39,400 nucleotides of DNA from an uncultured Actinomycetes bacterium. GTDB lineage: Bacteria > Actinomycetota > Thermoleophilia > Solirubrobacterales > Solirubrobacteraceae. The translations under genes and the position numbers were made by a program. Of this stretch, positions 30,894 through 38,578 are shown in pieces (position 1 is the first letter of the stretch; each line of letters opens with the position of its first letter). The stretch is taken from contig CALAQT010000325.1 in NCBI GenBank assembly GCA_937888775.1, forward strand, positions 1 through 39,400, read 5' to 3'. The notes below the pieces were generated by a model. That model was given only the letters and a program-made list of their open reading frames with translations. It was not told where the DNA came from and made no database searches.

Positions 30894-32168
30894 GGCACGC
30901 TGCTCGGCGTTGGCACGACCAAACAACGGCGGCTGGCGATCGGACCGCGGGCTGAGCCTCCGGCCGTCGTAACCGGATCGACGGCGGCGCAGATCTGCGT
31001 TGTCGCGTGGTGGGCGACGTCGAGGCGGCAGAGCGCCTCGACGCTCGGCCGCCGCGTGGGAAAACGCGGCTGCGCGGACGCGAAGGATGGATGCGGTCGA
31101 CGACATCAGGCAAAACGCTCGGAAAGTGCGGGGCCATCGGTCAGGTACCGGATCGGGCGGATCAAGCCTCTGCTCCTCGGGCAAGCCTGATTCACGCGCA
31201 GAGGTTGACGCGGCGGATCGTGAGTACGGCCGGGAGGCGGCCGCACGGCCGGGACCTCGATGTTTCGCACCCGCTCTCGTCGGCGCCCGTAACCTCACCC
31301 ACAGGCGGCTGCGTCGATCAGCGGCGCCGCAATCGGTGCCCGAATCGAAGTGACCAGGCAACGTGGCGTCGTCGCCACGCCAGCCGCCTCTCCCGGCGGC
31401 GCCGGGCGGGGATCGCGCTGCCGTCGATCTCCAGCCCGCTCGGCGTCGTGGTCGGCGGGCGCGATGAGCGCCTCCCTGAACCCGTAGAAGTTCACGGGCA
31501 GATCGGGGGCTTGCTGATAGACCTCGAAGAAGTGAAGCACGATGCAGATCGCAAGCTCGGTCGGTCCGGCCCCGCTGTAGCCAAACCTCGAACCCGCGAT
31601 GGTGGAGCACGAACAGGAGTGCCAGCGTCGCGATCGCGGCGACCGCGACGCAAGTATCTCTGCAGACGATCCAGCGGCAAGAAATCACACGGCAAACCGG
31701 CAAACCGCCGATGAGCAACGAACTTCCGTGCCGCCTGCGGCCCGATCGGAACCTGCGACCCTCCGCTCCGGAGGCGAGACCGCTCCTACCTGTCAAACGC
31801 ACATTATCCCTGCAAATCCGCTAAAAGCGCCTTGCTCGGAGGACGTGATCCCGGCTGATTCCGGCCAAATACGGAGGGGTTTAGCACCCTGAGCGCCCCT
31901 GGGGTGCTATTGAAACCGAGCTCACACGACGAGCTCCCCCGTGCCGGCCGCACCCTCCAATGAGCGAGCACGAGGCTGCATCTCGGTCGACTGAACACCC
32001 GGCGCGCGCGACACACGTTCGCTGTCGACGCCGATCTACGGCTGTCCGGCTCGTGTGGAGTGCGTGTCTGTCCATCGAGACCTGGGAACTGCCCGCTTGC
32101 ATCTGGGGTTGACCGGACGTCTGGGCAGCCAAGGCGAAGCCGGTGTCAACAGACGCCGTTGGCTCAGT
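30894..32168. other. Gene-poor stretch with possible decayed coding DNA
   Basis: I find no convincing intact gene in about 1.3 kb. On the minus strand near 31480-31660, two frames in turn look protein-like (AVAAIATLALLFVLHHRGFEVW, then LHFFEVYQQAPDLPVNFYGFREAL), which could be a frameshifted membrane-protein relic. Long open frames here are rich in Arg, Pro and Ser and look like GC artefacts. A hairpin lies at 31882-31909. Confidence 0.45.
31882..31909. repeat. Inverted repeat resembling a transposon end
   Basis: TAGCACCC (31882-31889) and GGGTGCTA (31902-31909) form an 8-bp stem. The right part, CGCCCCTGGGGTGCTATTGAAA, resembles the transposon right end (CGCCCCCGAGGGGTGCTGAAAA at about 38552-38573), so it may be a relic end. 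Confidence 0.4.
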
Positions 32169-32174
32169 TAGAGT
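32169..32174 (+). promoter_or_regulatory. -10 element of the interrupted HTH gene
   Basis: TAGAGT is followed by 8 nt and then the ATG at 32183, with no ribosome binding site. A TTGACC occurs further upstream (32112) but too far to be its -35. Confidence 0.35.
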
Positions 32175-32182
32175 CAGTTGGC

Positions 32183-32259
32183 ATGGACGAGACCTACTTG
32201 ACCATTGCCGAGGTCGCCGATCTGCTCAAGCTGAACCAGCAGACCGTCCGCAACTGGAT
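32183..32259 (+). pseudogene. Excisionase-type HTH gene, 5' fragment
   Basis: The fragment encodes MDETYLTIAEVADLLKLNQQTVRNWI, the first half of an HTH_17/MerR-like DNA-binding domain. After the Trp codon it runs into transposon DNA and stops at 32305 (FSTVFGVRRCFVGL). The missing half lies at 38579-38827 in the same strand and frame. Joined, they give one protein of about 108 residues. It was probably a regulator or excisionase of the surrounding island and is now inactivated. Confidence 0.85.
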
Positions 32260-32268
32260 TTTCAGCAC
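32259..32268. repeat. Left terminal inverted repeat of the transposon
   Basis: TTTTCAGCAC is the exact reverse complement of GTGCTGAAAA at 38564-38573, at the other border of the insertion. Confidence 0.75.
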
Positions 32269-32305
32269 AGTTTTCGGCGTTCGCCGTTGTTTTGTCGGGC
32301 TTTGA

Positions 32306-32329
32306 GGACGGTGCGTCGGCGCACCGTCC
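32306..32329. terminator. Hairpin inside the left transposon end
   Basis: GGACGGTGCG-TCGG-CGCACCGTCC is a perfect 10-bp stem with a 4-nt loop, 90 bp past the DUF2442 stop. A smaller one (CGGCG-TT-CGCCG, 32275-32286) is followed on the plus strand by TTGTTTTG. They may stop transcription from leaving or entering the element, or help form the recombination complex. Confidence 0.45.
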
Positions 32330-32418
32330 GGAGTGCCTGAGGCGAAGTTGGCACGCAGGAACGACGCACGAAAGAAACGAAGAAAGTTCTGCTGATGGGC
32401 GCTGAGGTGTGGCTCGGA

Positions 32419-32670
32419 TCAGAGCTTTGACTTGAGCGGATACCGGTCCGGATGCTCGATTGAGTCAAGCGAGAGGTCGATGTCGAGGTCGGGCCAGTAC
32501 AGGTGCGCCGGTTGTGGCCGCTCTAGTCGGAGGATCGCCTCGACTGGTGCTCGCTTGAACCAGGGGAACTCCTCGAACGGCAGGAACAGTTCGCGGCCGT
32601 CGAGCAACAGCCAAAAGCCGTGTTTGGAGATGTTCGTGATCTCAGGGTCCGAAGTGGCGGTGCCAGGCAT
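32419..32670 (-). CDS. DUF2442-family protein, probable antitoxin-like partner
   Basis: The product is about 83 residues: ITNISKHGFWLLLDGRELFLPFEEFPWFK, then HLYWPDLDIDLSLDSIEHP, the DUF2442 pattern with its W-x-x-LDIDLSLDSI end. AGGAG lies 7 nt before the ATG at 32670, which therefore beats the ATG at 32688. The start lies inside the DUF4160 gene (29-bp overlap). DUF4160-DUF2442 pairs recur next to each other in many genomes and have been suspected to be toxin-antitoxin modules; I do not know of proof. Confidence 0.8.
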   Translation of the reverse strand: MPGTATSDPEITNISKHGFWLLLDGRELFLPFEEFPWFKRAPVEAILRLERPQPAHLYWPDLDIDLSLDSIEHPDRYPLKSKL

Positions 32671-32881
32671 CGTGGATCTCCTGTTCATGTTCCTCGATCA
32701 GTTGCTCAATCCGACGCAGGTCCGGCGCACTCAAGCCGTAATTCCTGGCGAGCTCGATGCTGGGGTCCAGCCAGTATTTCGCCTCGCCGTCGGCCGACTG
32801 AACATGGATGTGCAGGCGTGCCTCCTCGCGCGAGAAGAAGAAGAACCGCCAAGGCCCTTCGCGAAAGACGGTAGGACTCAT
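32642..32881 (-). CDS. DUF4160-family protein, possible toxin-like partner
   Basis: The product is 79 residues. MSPTVFREGPWRFFFFSREEARLHIHVQ, then ADGEAKYWLDPSIELARNYGLS and LIEEHEQEIHDAWHRHFG, are the complete DUF4160 pattern including the HIHV histidines. TAGAAT on the minus strand (32888-32893) lies 6 nt before the ATG, so the pair has its own leaderless promoter, separate from the recombinase operon 79 bp upstream. Its end overlaps the DUF2442 gene. As passenger DNA it may help keep the element in the population. Confidence 0.82.
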   Translation of the reverse strand: MSPTVFREGPWRFFFFSREEARLHIHVQSADGEAKYWLDPSIELARNYGLSAPDLRRIEQLIEEHEQEIHDAWHRHFGP

Positions 32882-32887
32882 CGGAGC

Positions 32888-32893
32888 ATTCTA
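32888..32893 (-). promoter_or_regulatory. -10 element for the DUF4160-DUF2442 pair
   Basis: TAGAAT on the minus strand lies 6 nt before the ATG at 32881, with no Shine-Dalgarno. Confidence 0.4.
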
Positions 32894-32959
32894 GGTTGGC
32901 CAGCACGACGAGCCGCCCCCGCTTGGGCCTGACGGTGGAGCGTATCCACGGGTGCTGGA

Positions 32960-34213
32960 TCACCGGCGTCGGCGGTCGAGCGCGAGTGGCTGCTCGGAGT
33001 CAGGCGGCTGTGGCGACACGGGGATCCAGACTTCGGCGGCTCGGCCGCGCTCGGGCTGGCGGGTCTCGCGACGCAGTCGTCCGGCGTCTTCGAGCACCGC
33101 GAGCGCGCGTTCGATCTCGCGCCGTTTCTTGTTGCGGCTGAACAGTTCGGAGACCTCGGTGCGGGTCACTCCGGCGGGGCGCTCCTTCGCGGCCGACCAG
33201 ATCTCGTCGGCCGTCTGGTCGCCGAGGCTGTCGCCGAACACCCAGGTGGCGGAGCTGGCGCTGTAGCGCCAGACCGCCAGGGCTGCCTCGAGGTGCTCGA
33301 GGGAGATTCGCTCCGATAGGTCAAGCAGCGCGTAGATCAGCGCCAGCCGGACGACGTGCGCTTCACCGCGGGCGGTCGCGGCGCCGGCCAGGCCGGGCTG
33401 GCCGGTGGATAGTTCGGTGTAGATCGAAACCCATCTCTCGCGCGCGGCGGCGTCGAACGTGACTGGGCGGTGCGCGGCGGCGAAGCGCAGCGCGAGGCGG
33501 ACGGCGTCGCGGATCTCGGCGAGCTGCTCGTTTTCGATCGCGCTGCCGAACGGCAGCAGCTTCGAGCGCTCGACGGCGATGAGCAAGAAGCGATTCGCGA
33601 AGCCGTTCGCGAGTTCGGTCGCGGTCAGGTAGCGCAGCAGCTCGTCTTTGGTGATGTGCCCGACGATCGCGATGTGCGCCTGGCTGGCGCGCAGCGGGTT
33701 GTTGCGCACGATTGCCTGTAGCGGCTCGCCGTCCCAGGCCTGGCGGACGATCGGCGAGAGCGTGTTGCCCTCGCGCGAGAGCACCTTGAGCACCTGCGCG
33801 AATTCCTGCTCGAGCACGAGGCGGCGCTTGTCGGCAGGCGCTGCGCTGTCGTGCTCGTGGAGCGGGTCGCGGACCTGGGAGATCAGCCCCTCACCGGATG
33901 ACAGGCCGCCCACCAGGCAGCGCTCGACGAACGCCGGGTCGGCGTCTGCGAGCAGGCGGCGAACGTGCCCCCACGAGCTTCCCTTGCGTCCCTTGGATGA
34001 GGGGCCAACCAAGACGCAGAACTGGTTTGGGTAGTGGCGGTCGGCCTCGACCTGGTAGTGCGCGCCGCGCCCGCACGCGCATCCGAACGCGGCCAGGAAC
34101 TGCGCCAGCAGCGCCATCGGGTGCGCCTCGGAGTGCGGCTCGGTCGCGAACACGAACTCGCCCGCCGGCCCGTGGAGGGCGGCCTTCTCGACAGTGGTCG
34201 GGAAAGCGGTCAC
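32960..34213 (-). CDS. DUF3987-type P-loop ATPase, coupled to the recombinase genes
   Basis: The product is 417 residues. FCVLVGPSSKGRKGSSWGHVRRLL is a P-loop of the primase/helicase-associated DUF3987 (YfjI) type. Further family-like blocks are ERCLVGGLSSGEGLISQV, RRLVLEQEFAQVLKV, HIAIVGHITKDELLRYL and ANGFANRFLLIAVERS. The C-terminus (TRTEVSELFSRNKKRREIERALAVLEDAGRLRRE) looks like a winged helix. Such proteins occur on plasmids and phage-like elements and may act in replication or DNA handling. The GTG start overlaps the tnpC stop (GTGA). The standard Tn554 set does not include this gene. Confidence 0.75.
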   Translation of the reverse strand: MTAFPTTVEKAALHGPAGEFVFATEPHSEAHPMALLAQFLAAFGCACGRGAHYQVEADRHYPNQFCVLVGPSSKGRKGSSWGHVRRLLADADPAFVERCLVGGLSSGEGLISQVRDPLHEHDSAAPADKRRLVLEQEFAQVLKVLSREGNTLSPIVRQAWDGEPLQAIVRNNPLRASQAHIAIVGHITKDELLRYLTATELANGFANRFLLIAVERSKLLPFGSAIENEQLAEIRDAVRLALRFAAAHRPVTFDAAARERWVSIYTELSTGQPGLAGAATARGEAHVVRLALIYALLDLSERISLEHLEAALAVWRYSASSATWVFGDSLGDQTADEIWSAAKERPAGVTRTEVSELFSRNKKRREIERALAVLEDAGRLRRETRQPERGRAAEVWIPVSPQPPDSEQPLALDRRRR

Positions 34214-34764
34214 GGGCTGGTGTTCCTCTCGCGGATCGTTGCGCGCAGCGAGTCGCGCAGGCCGAGGATCTCGCGGTCGCGCTCGTCGAGCAGCGTCTCG
34301 AGCTCGCGGACACGCGCCTCCAGCTCAAGCGCGCGCTGCCCGGCGCGGTCGGCCTGCTCCAGGACAGAGCCGGGCTGGAAGGGGAGCTCGGCCTCGAGCG
34401 CCTCGCCCGCGTGGCGCGAGAGCTTGTGCTCGAGCACGGCGAGCTGCGCGTCCTTGCGCTTGATCTGCGCGCGGAGGTTCAGCAGCTCGACGCGCAGGGA
34501 CGCGATCGTCGCCTGGTCCTCGGCCGCGTGGTGCTCCGCTTGGCGTCCGGACTGTGCGGCGATCATTTCCTTGACCTGCGCCTTGATGTCGGCGTGCTTG
34601 CGGTCGTGGATGAACTTCTCTGAGACGCCAGCGCGGGCAGCGAGCGTGACCCACTCGACCTGGATCCCGGAACGGATCATCACCCGCGCGGCCGACAGCA
34701 CCGCGTCGCGCTTCTGTTCGGAGCGCAGGCTGTGGTGCGCGCGCAGATGCTCGGTGTGGGCCAT
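34210..34764 (-). CDS. tnpC: TnpC-like transposition accessory protein (DUF6262)
   Basis: The product is 184 residues. Residues 15-65 look like a small helical DNA-binding unit (RDAVLSAARVMIRSGIQVEWVTLAARAGVSEKFIHDR). From about 85 on it is coiled coil (LRVELLNLRAQIKRKDAQLAVLEHKL; LELEARVRELETLLDERDREIL). It matches the third protein of Tn554-type trios, which influences transposition orientation or efficiency in Tn554. The ATG overlaps the tnpB stop (ATGA). Confidence 0.82.
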   Translation of the reverse strand: MAHTEHLRAHHSLRSEQKRDAVLSAARVMIRSGIQVEWVTLAARAGVSEKFIHDRKHADIKAQVKEMIAAQSGRQAEHHAAEDQATIASLRVELLNLRAQIKRKDAQLAVLEHKLSRHAGEALEAELPFQPGSVLEQADRAGQRALELEARVRELETLLDERDREILGLRDSLRATIRERNTSP

Positions 34765-37274
34765 CAGCGCGCCATCCCGTCAAACGTGGCGCCGACGTTG
34801 AGCACGTTCAGCTCATAGCGTGCTGGCAGCCGCTCGAGGATCGCGCTGCGGTTGGTGCGCTCGGCTGACAGCAATGTGTCGAGCTCGGCGCGCTCCTGCG
34901 CTGGCAGCTCGCCGATCGTCTCGCGGATCCGTCGGATCAGGTAGCGCACGCGATCGATCTCCTCCTGAGACGGTGTCGCGGCCGTGCGCGCCCAGCCCTC
35001 CAGTTCCTCGGGCCCGGGATCGGCGTTGAGACGCTCGCGGGCGGCGATCAATCGTCGCTCGTAGGCTTCCAGCGCCGGCAGGTACGAGAGATCGGTGCGG
35101 AAGTGCTTGCAGCCCAGGCACTTGAGCATGAACTTGCACACGCCGCCCATCGACGCGACGTTCGCTGGCTCCACGCACGCGCCGTAGGGGACCGCGAGCG
35201 ACCCGATCTCCATCCTCGTCCGCTCGGCCTCCGCGAGCTGCTGCAGTCCCCTCATGAGGCGGCGGCCTTGGTTGTCAAACAGCGCCTTGCGGCCGAGCTC
35301 GGCGGCGCGGCGGCGGCGTTCGGCGCGGATGCGGAAGTAGCCCTTGGTCGTCTCAAACGAGTCGTGGTCCATCAGGTCCATCAGCTCGGACTCGCTCGCG
35401 CCCTCATCCGTGAGCCGTTGCGCGTAGGAGTGTCTAAACGCGTAGGGGAACACCTTCGCGCGCTCAAACGGCTCTCCGTCGGGCCCGGTCAGCTCCCCCA
35501 GGCCAGCGATCCACTCACGCATCTTCCACGCCAGCGTGGTCGCAGGCAGCGGCTTGTGGCCGTCGCGGTTGCGCATCTGGCGCGGCAGCAGCGGCAGCCG
35601 GCCGGGGTCAGCGTCAGGAAGGCGCTCGCGCGCCAACGCCTGCATACGATCGATCAGCCGGCGCTCCTCGGCGAAGATCGGCAGCTCCTTGCGGGTCTTG
35701 GGCCGCTTCTCGGGCCGGTAGACGAACACCGGCAGGCTCTCCAGCTTGCCGTCCTCTCGCACGCGCCGCTCATGCTCAAGGCATCTGAACGGCGCGTGCG
35801 CGATCTCCTGCGGCCGGCGGCCGGTGCGCATCTGCAGCTCGATCGCGCACGCCAGCGCCTCACCGGCGCGCTCGTGCAACACCGCGACCGCGTCCGGGGA
35901 TAGGAGCTGGTCGATGACCGTTTGCGGGAGCGCCCGCTCGGGCTCGCCCTCAAGGCCGCGCGCCAGTCTGCGCGGCACGTCGCCATCGACGATCGTGAAC
36001 TCCTCCAAGAGTCCCGCGAGCGGTCCGGGCTGGTGGTGCAGCCCGCGCTCGCGTGCGTCGCGCAGCATCGCCCGCACGCGGGTGATGCAGTTGCGGTGGT
36101 GGATGTTGGTGATCTCACCCGCAAGCTGGCGGGCTCTCAGATGCACCAAGAAGTCCACGACATCCTGGCGGCCCAGCACGCTCAGATCCTCCCCTGCGTC
36201 GGCGCGCAGACCAAGCACACTGGAGAGTTCGATCGCGACGTACGCGTCGAGCCGCAGAAGCCCAACGCTGTGCGACACCAACCGCTGCTGGTTCCACTGC
36301 TTGACCAGCTCGCGCAGCCATGACTGCGTGATCGCGGTGTAGTCAACGGTCTGCCCGCCGGCGTCGGGGCGCAGCATCCCCAGCCGCCAAACATCACGCT
36401 CGAGCTCTCGTTGCGGGTCGGCGAGCAGCAGCTCGACCCTCGCGCGCAGCCGCCGGTAAAGCACCGCCACCATCGTGCCGCCCAGCGACGGACGGTCCAA
36501 CAGCGACGCGGCCCCCGCCCGCGCCAGCGCATCGACCAGCCCTTGCAGCCGGCGGGTGCCCTCCCAGACATAGCCGCCATCAAGCCAGATCTGCTGGAAG
36601 GCATACAGGATCTCCAGCCGCAGCCCCTGGCACAGCTCAGAGAGATCGACCTCGATCCCGCGACTCGCCGCACGCGAGCGCCGCAGCGGGATGGCCGCGA
36701 ACTTCGCAAGCTCGGGCCTGCCCAGCGCTACCCAGTGAGATCGACACGCGGTGCACAACCGCGGATCCCGGTAGGCAGCCCACCGCTCGCAGCGAGCGCA
36801 GCGCCCGAACGAACAGCGCGGCACCGCGCCCGCCGCGTACAGCGCGACCGTCTGGCCGCGCGCTCTGCGGCCCGAGTCGCAGCTCAGACACAGCCCATTG
36901 CGCCCCTGCGCCGGGCGCTCGTGCCCCGCAGTGCGGCACACGATGCACAAGCGCTGCTCGGCGCGGCGCGACAGCGCGAACACGCGTGGGATCGCGACGA
37001 ACTCCTCAAATGTGCCGTCAAAGCGCCGGAAGCGCTGCCGACAGCCATAACACAACGAGCCCGCCACCACGGCCGCCATGCACCCCACCACCGGGCACAG
37101 CTGATAGCCGAACACCGGATGATCAGCGCGCGGGCGGATCACGCACGAGCCAGGGTTGTAGCCCGCCTCGATCAGTCGTGGCAGATCGACGGCGCGGCGC
37201 AGTCGAACGAGGTCATCCACACCCGACGCCGGCGCCCGCAACGCAAGGACCGGCAAGAGCTCAGCGCTCGGCAT
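34764..37274 (-). CDS. tnpB: TnpB-type large tyrosine recombinase with zinc-binding N-terminus
   Basis: The product is about 836 residues. The N-terminal 200 residues carry several Cys pairs (CPVVGC and CYGC; CIVC and CLSC; CSFGRCARC and CTAC), probably zinc ribbons. The catalytic domain lies in the C-terminal half. The first Arg is in MRTGRRPQEIAH. The second box reads PYAFRHSYAQRL, where the usual His of HxxR is Tyr. LMDHDSFETTKGYF holds the third box and nucleophile Tyr. Another Cys cluster follows (CKFMLKCLGCKHF). It acts with TnpA in cutting and joining. I start it at the ATG at 37274, 14 bp inside tnpA. Confidence 0.85.
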   Translation of the reverse strand: MPSAELLPVLALRAPASGVDDLVRLRRAVDLPRLIEAGYNPGSCVIRPRADHPVFGYQLCPVVGCMAAVVAGSLCYGCRQRFRRFDGTFEEFVAIPRVFALSRRAEQRLCIVCRTAGHERPAQGRNGLCLSCDSGRRARGQTVALYAAGAVPRCSFGRCARCERWAAYRDPRLCTACRSHWVALGRPELAKFAAIPLRRSRAASRGIEVDLSELCQGLRLEILYAFQQIWLDGGYVWEGTRRLQGLVDALARAGAASLLDRPSLGGTMVAVLYRRLRARVELLLADPQRELERDVWRLGMLRPDAGGQTVDYTAITQSWLRELVKQWNQQRLVSHSVGLLRLDAYVAIELSSVLGLRADAGEDLSVLGRQDVVDFLVHLRARQLAGEITNIHHRNCITRVRAMLRDARERGLHHQPGPLAGLLEEFTIVDGDVPRRLARGLEGEPERALPQTVIDQLLSPDAVAVLHERAGEALACAIELQMRTGRRPQEIAHAPFRCLEHERRVREDGKLESLPVFVYRPEKRPKTRKELPIFAEERRLIDRMQALARERLPDADPGRLPLLPRQMRNRDGHKPLPATTLAWKMREWIAGLGELTGPDGEPFERAKVFPYAFRHSYAQRLTDEGASESELMDLMDHDSFETTKGYFRIRAERRRRAAELGRKALFDNQGRRLMRGLQQLAEAERTRMEIGSLAVPYGACVEPANVASMGGVCKFMLKCLGCKHFRTDLSYLPALEAYERRLIAARERLNADPGPEELEGWARTAATPSQEEIDRVRYLIRRIRETIGELPAQERAELDTLLSAERTNRSAILERLPARYELNVLNVGATFDGMAR

Positions 37275-38523
37275 CGCCGGCTCCTTCCCGCGCCGCGGTG
37301 GCGATCGCCTGCGTCCGGGACCAGGAGCGCTCGACCGCGGCACGCAACGCGGCCGCACCCGGCTGCACATACACCTGGGTGCTCGTGATCTGGCGATGGC
37401 CGAGCAATTCCTGGATCAAAACCAGGCCCGCGCCCGAGGCCTCAAGCTCGCTCGCGAAGCTGTGCCGCAACCGGTGCGCAGTAACCACCTCCCCCAGCCC
37501 AGCGCACCGGCTCAACGAGCAAAGCAGCGCGCCGACGCGTCCCGGAGTCATCCCCCGACCGCGATAGTCGCTATCGAGGTTGACCAGCAGGCGATCGCAG
37601 CTGGCCGCCTCCCAGACTCCGGTGCGCTCGAGCAGATAGCGGTCCAGGCAGAACACCAACAGATCGTCAGCCGGGACAATCCGCGGATCGATGCTCTTCG
37701 CCGCCCCGCCGTCGAGATCTTCGCGACGGAGAACATGCAGATGCGGCCCAGGCTCAGCGCAGCCGACCTCGTGCGACGACTCGGCCAGGTGCACATCTGA
37801 GATGCGAAGCGTGACCGCCTCGCCGCGACGCAGCCCAGCCCGCCCCAACAACGCCAGGATGCTGCGATCCCGCCACGTGCGACACGCGCCCATCAAGCCG
37901 GCGAACTGCTCCATCGAGACCGTCGCGGGACGCCCGCGCGTGGCCGTGCGCAACCGATGCCGGGGCCGAGTCACCAACGCCACCTCCTGGCCTTCCGCCA
38001 CGCCGACCGGAAGCCTCAGACCGCGCTCGACTCGAAACAGCGCCCGCAACACCTCCCCACCCAGCAACCCGCGCGCGACCGCCTCCCGGTAAAGCTCGCG
38101 CACGGCCACCAGAATGTGATTGACCCGCTCCCGCGAGCGCAGCTGCCCCTGCCCCCGGCCGCGACGCTCGATCGGCGTCACCACCAGATAATGCATGAAG
38201 CGATCGAGCTCCAGCGCCGCCCGGCTCAGCGACCGGCCCGTCGCCACGCAGAACTCGAAGAACAACGCCAGGTTGCTCGCGTACATCCGCGTCGTGCCGA
38301 GCGCCATCCCGCTACCGAACCGAAGCCGGCGCAGATACGCGTCGGCCACCTCGACCGGCTCATAGGCCCCGTCGTACACCGTCCAGTACGCCCACACCTC
38401 GCCACGCACCAAGAACGCGCGAAACCCGGGCTGATGCGCCGCCAGATCGATCTCCGGCACAACGTGGACGGTAAGTACAACCCCGGACGGACAGCCACGC
38501 TGAAAACACGCACCCAGCCGCAC
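37261..38523 (-). CDS. tnpA: TnpA-type tyrosine recombinase
   Basis: The product is 420 residues. A SAM-like N-terminal DNA-binding domain (YASNLALFFEFCVATGRSL) precedes the catalytic domain: Arg in GRAGLRRGEAVTLRISDV, HxxR in TAHRLRHSFASEL, His in LLGHRQITST and nucleophile Y385 (TQVYVQPG). It is the first gene of the element's operon, and its GTG start lies 57 bp from the right border. The upstream stretch TACCTA may be a -10. Its end overlaps tnpB by 14 bp. Confidence 0.9.
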   Translation of the reverse strand: MRLGACFQRGCPSGVVLTVHVVPEIDLAAHQPGFRAFLVRGEVWAYWTVYDGAYEPVEVADAYLRRLRFGSGMALGTTRMYASNLALFFEFCVATGRSLSRAALELDRFMHYLVVTPIERRGRGQGQLRSRERVNHILVAVRELYREAVARGLLGGEVLRALFRVERGLRLPVGVAEGQEVALVTRPRHRLRTATRGRPATVSMEQFAGLMGACRTWRDRSILALLGRAGLRRGEAVTLRISDVHLAESSHEVGCAEPGPHLHVLRREDLDGGAAKSIDPRIVPADDLLVFCLDRYLLERTGVWEAASCDRLLVNLDSDYRGRGMTPGRVGALLCSLSRCAGLGEVVTAHRLRHSFASELEASGAGLVLIQELLGHRQITSTQVYVQPGAAALRAAVERSWSRTQAIATAAREGAGDAER

Positions 38524-38563
38524 AAACCACCCCGGCCGGTACGTTTAGGTACGCCCCCGAGGG

Positions 38564-38573
38564 GTGCTGAAAA
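38564..38573. repeat. Right terminal inverted repeat of the transposon
   Basis: GTGCTGAAAA is the exact inverse of the left end TTTTCAGCAC. It is followed by AACAC and then the restored gene sequence GATCCACC. Confidence 0.75.
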
Positions 38574-38578
38574 ACACG

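Noticed and set aside
31007..31714. 235-codon open frame on the plus strand
   Set aside because: The composition is Arg/Ser/Gly/Pro without any motif, and other frames in the same place look equally open.
34210..38523. RIT element (three tyrosine recombinases in a row)
   Set aside because: Only two genes are recombinases. The third is a coiled-coil TnpC-like protein, which fits Tn554.
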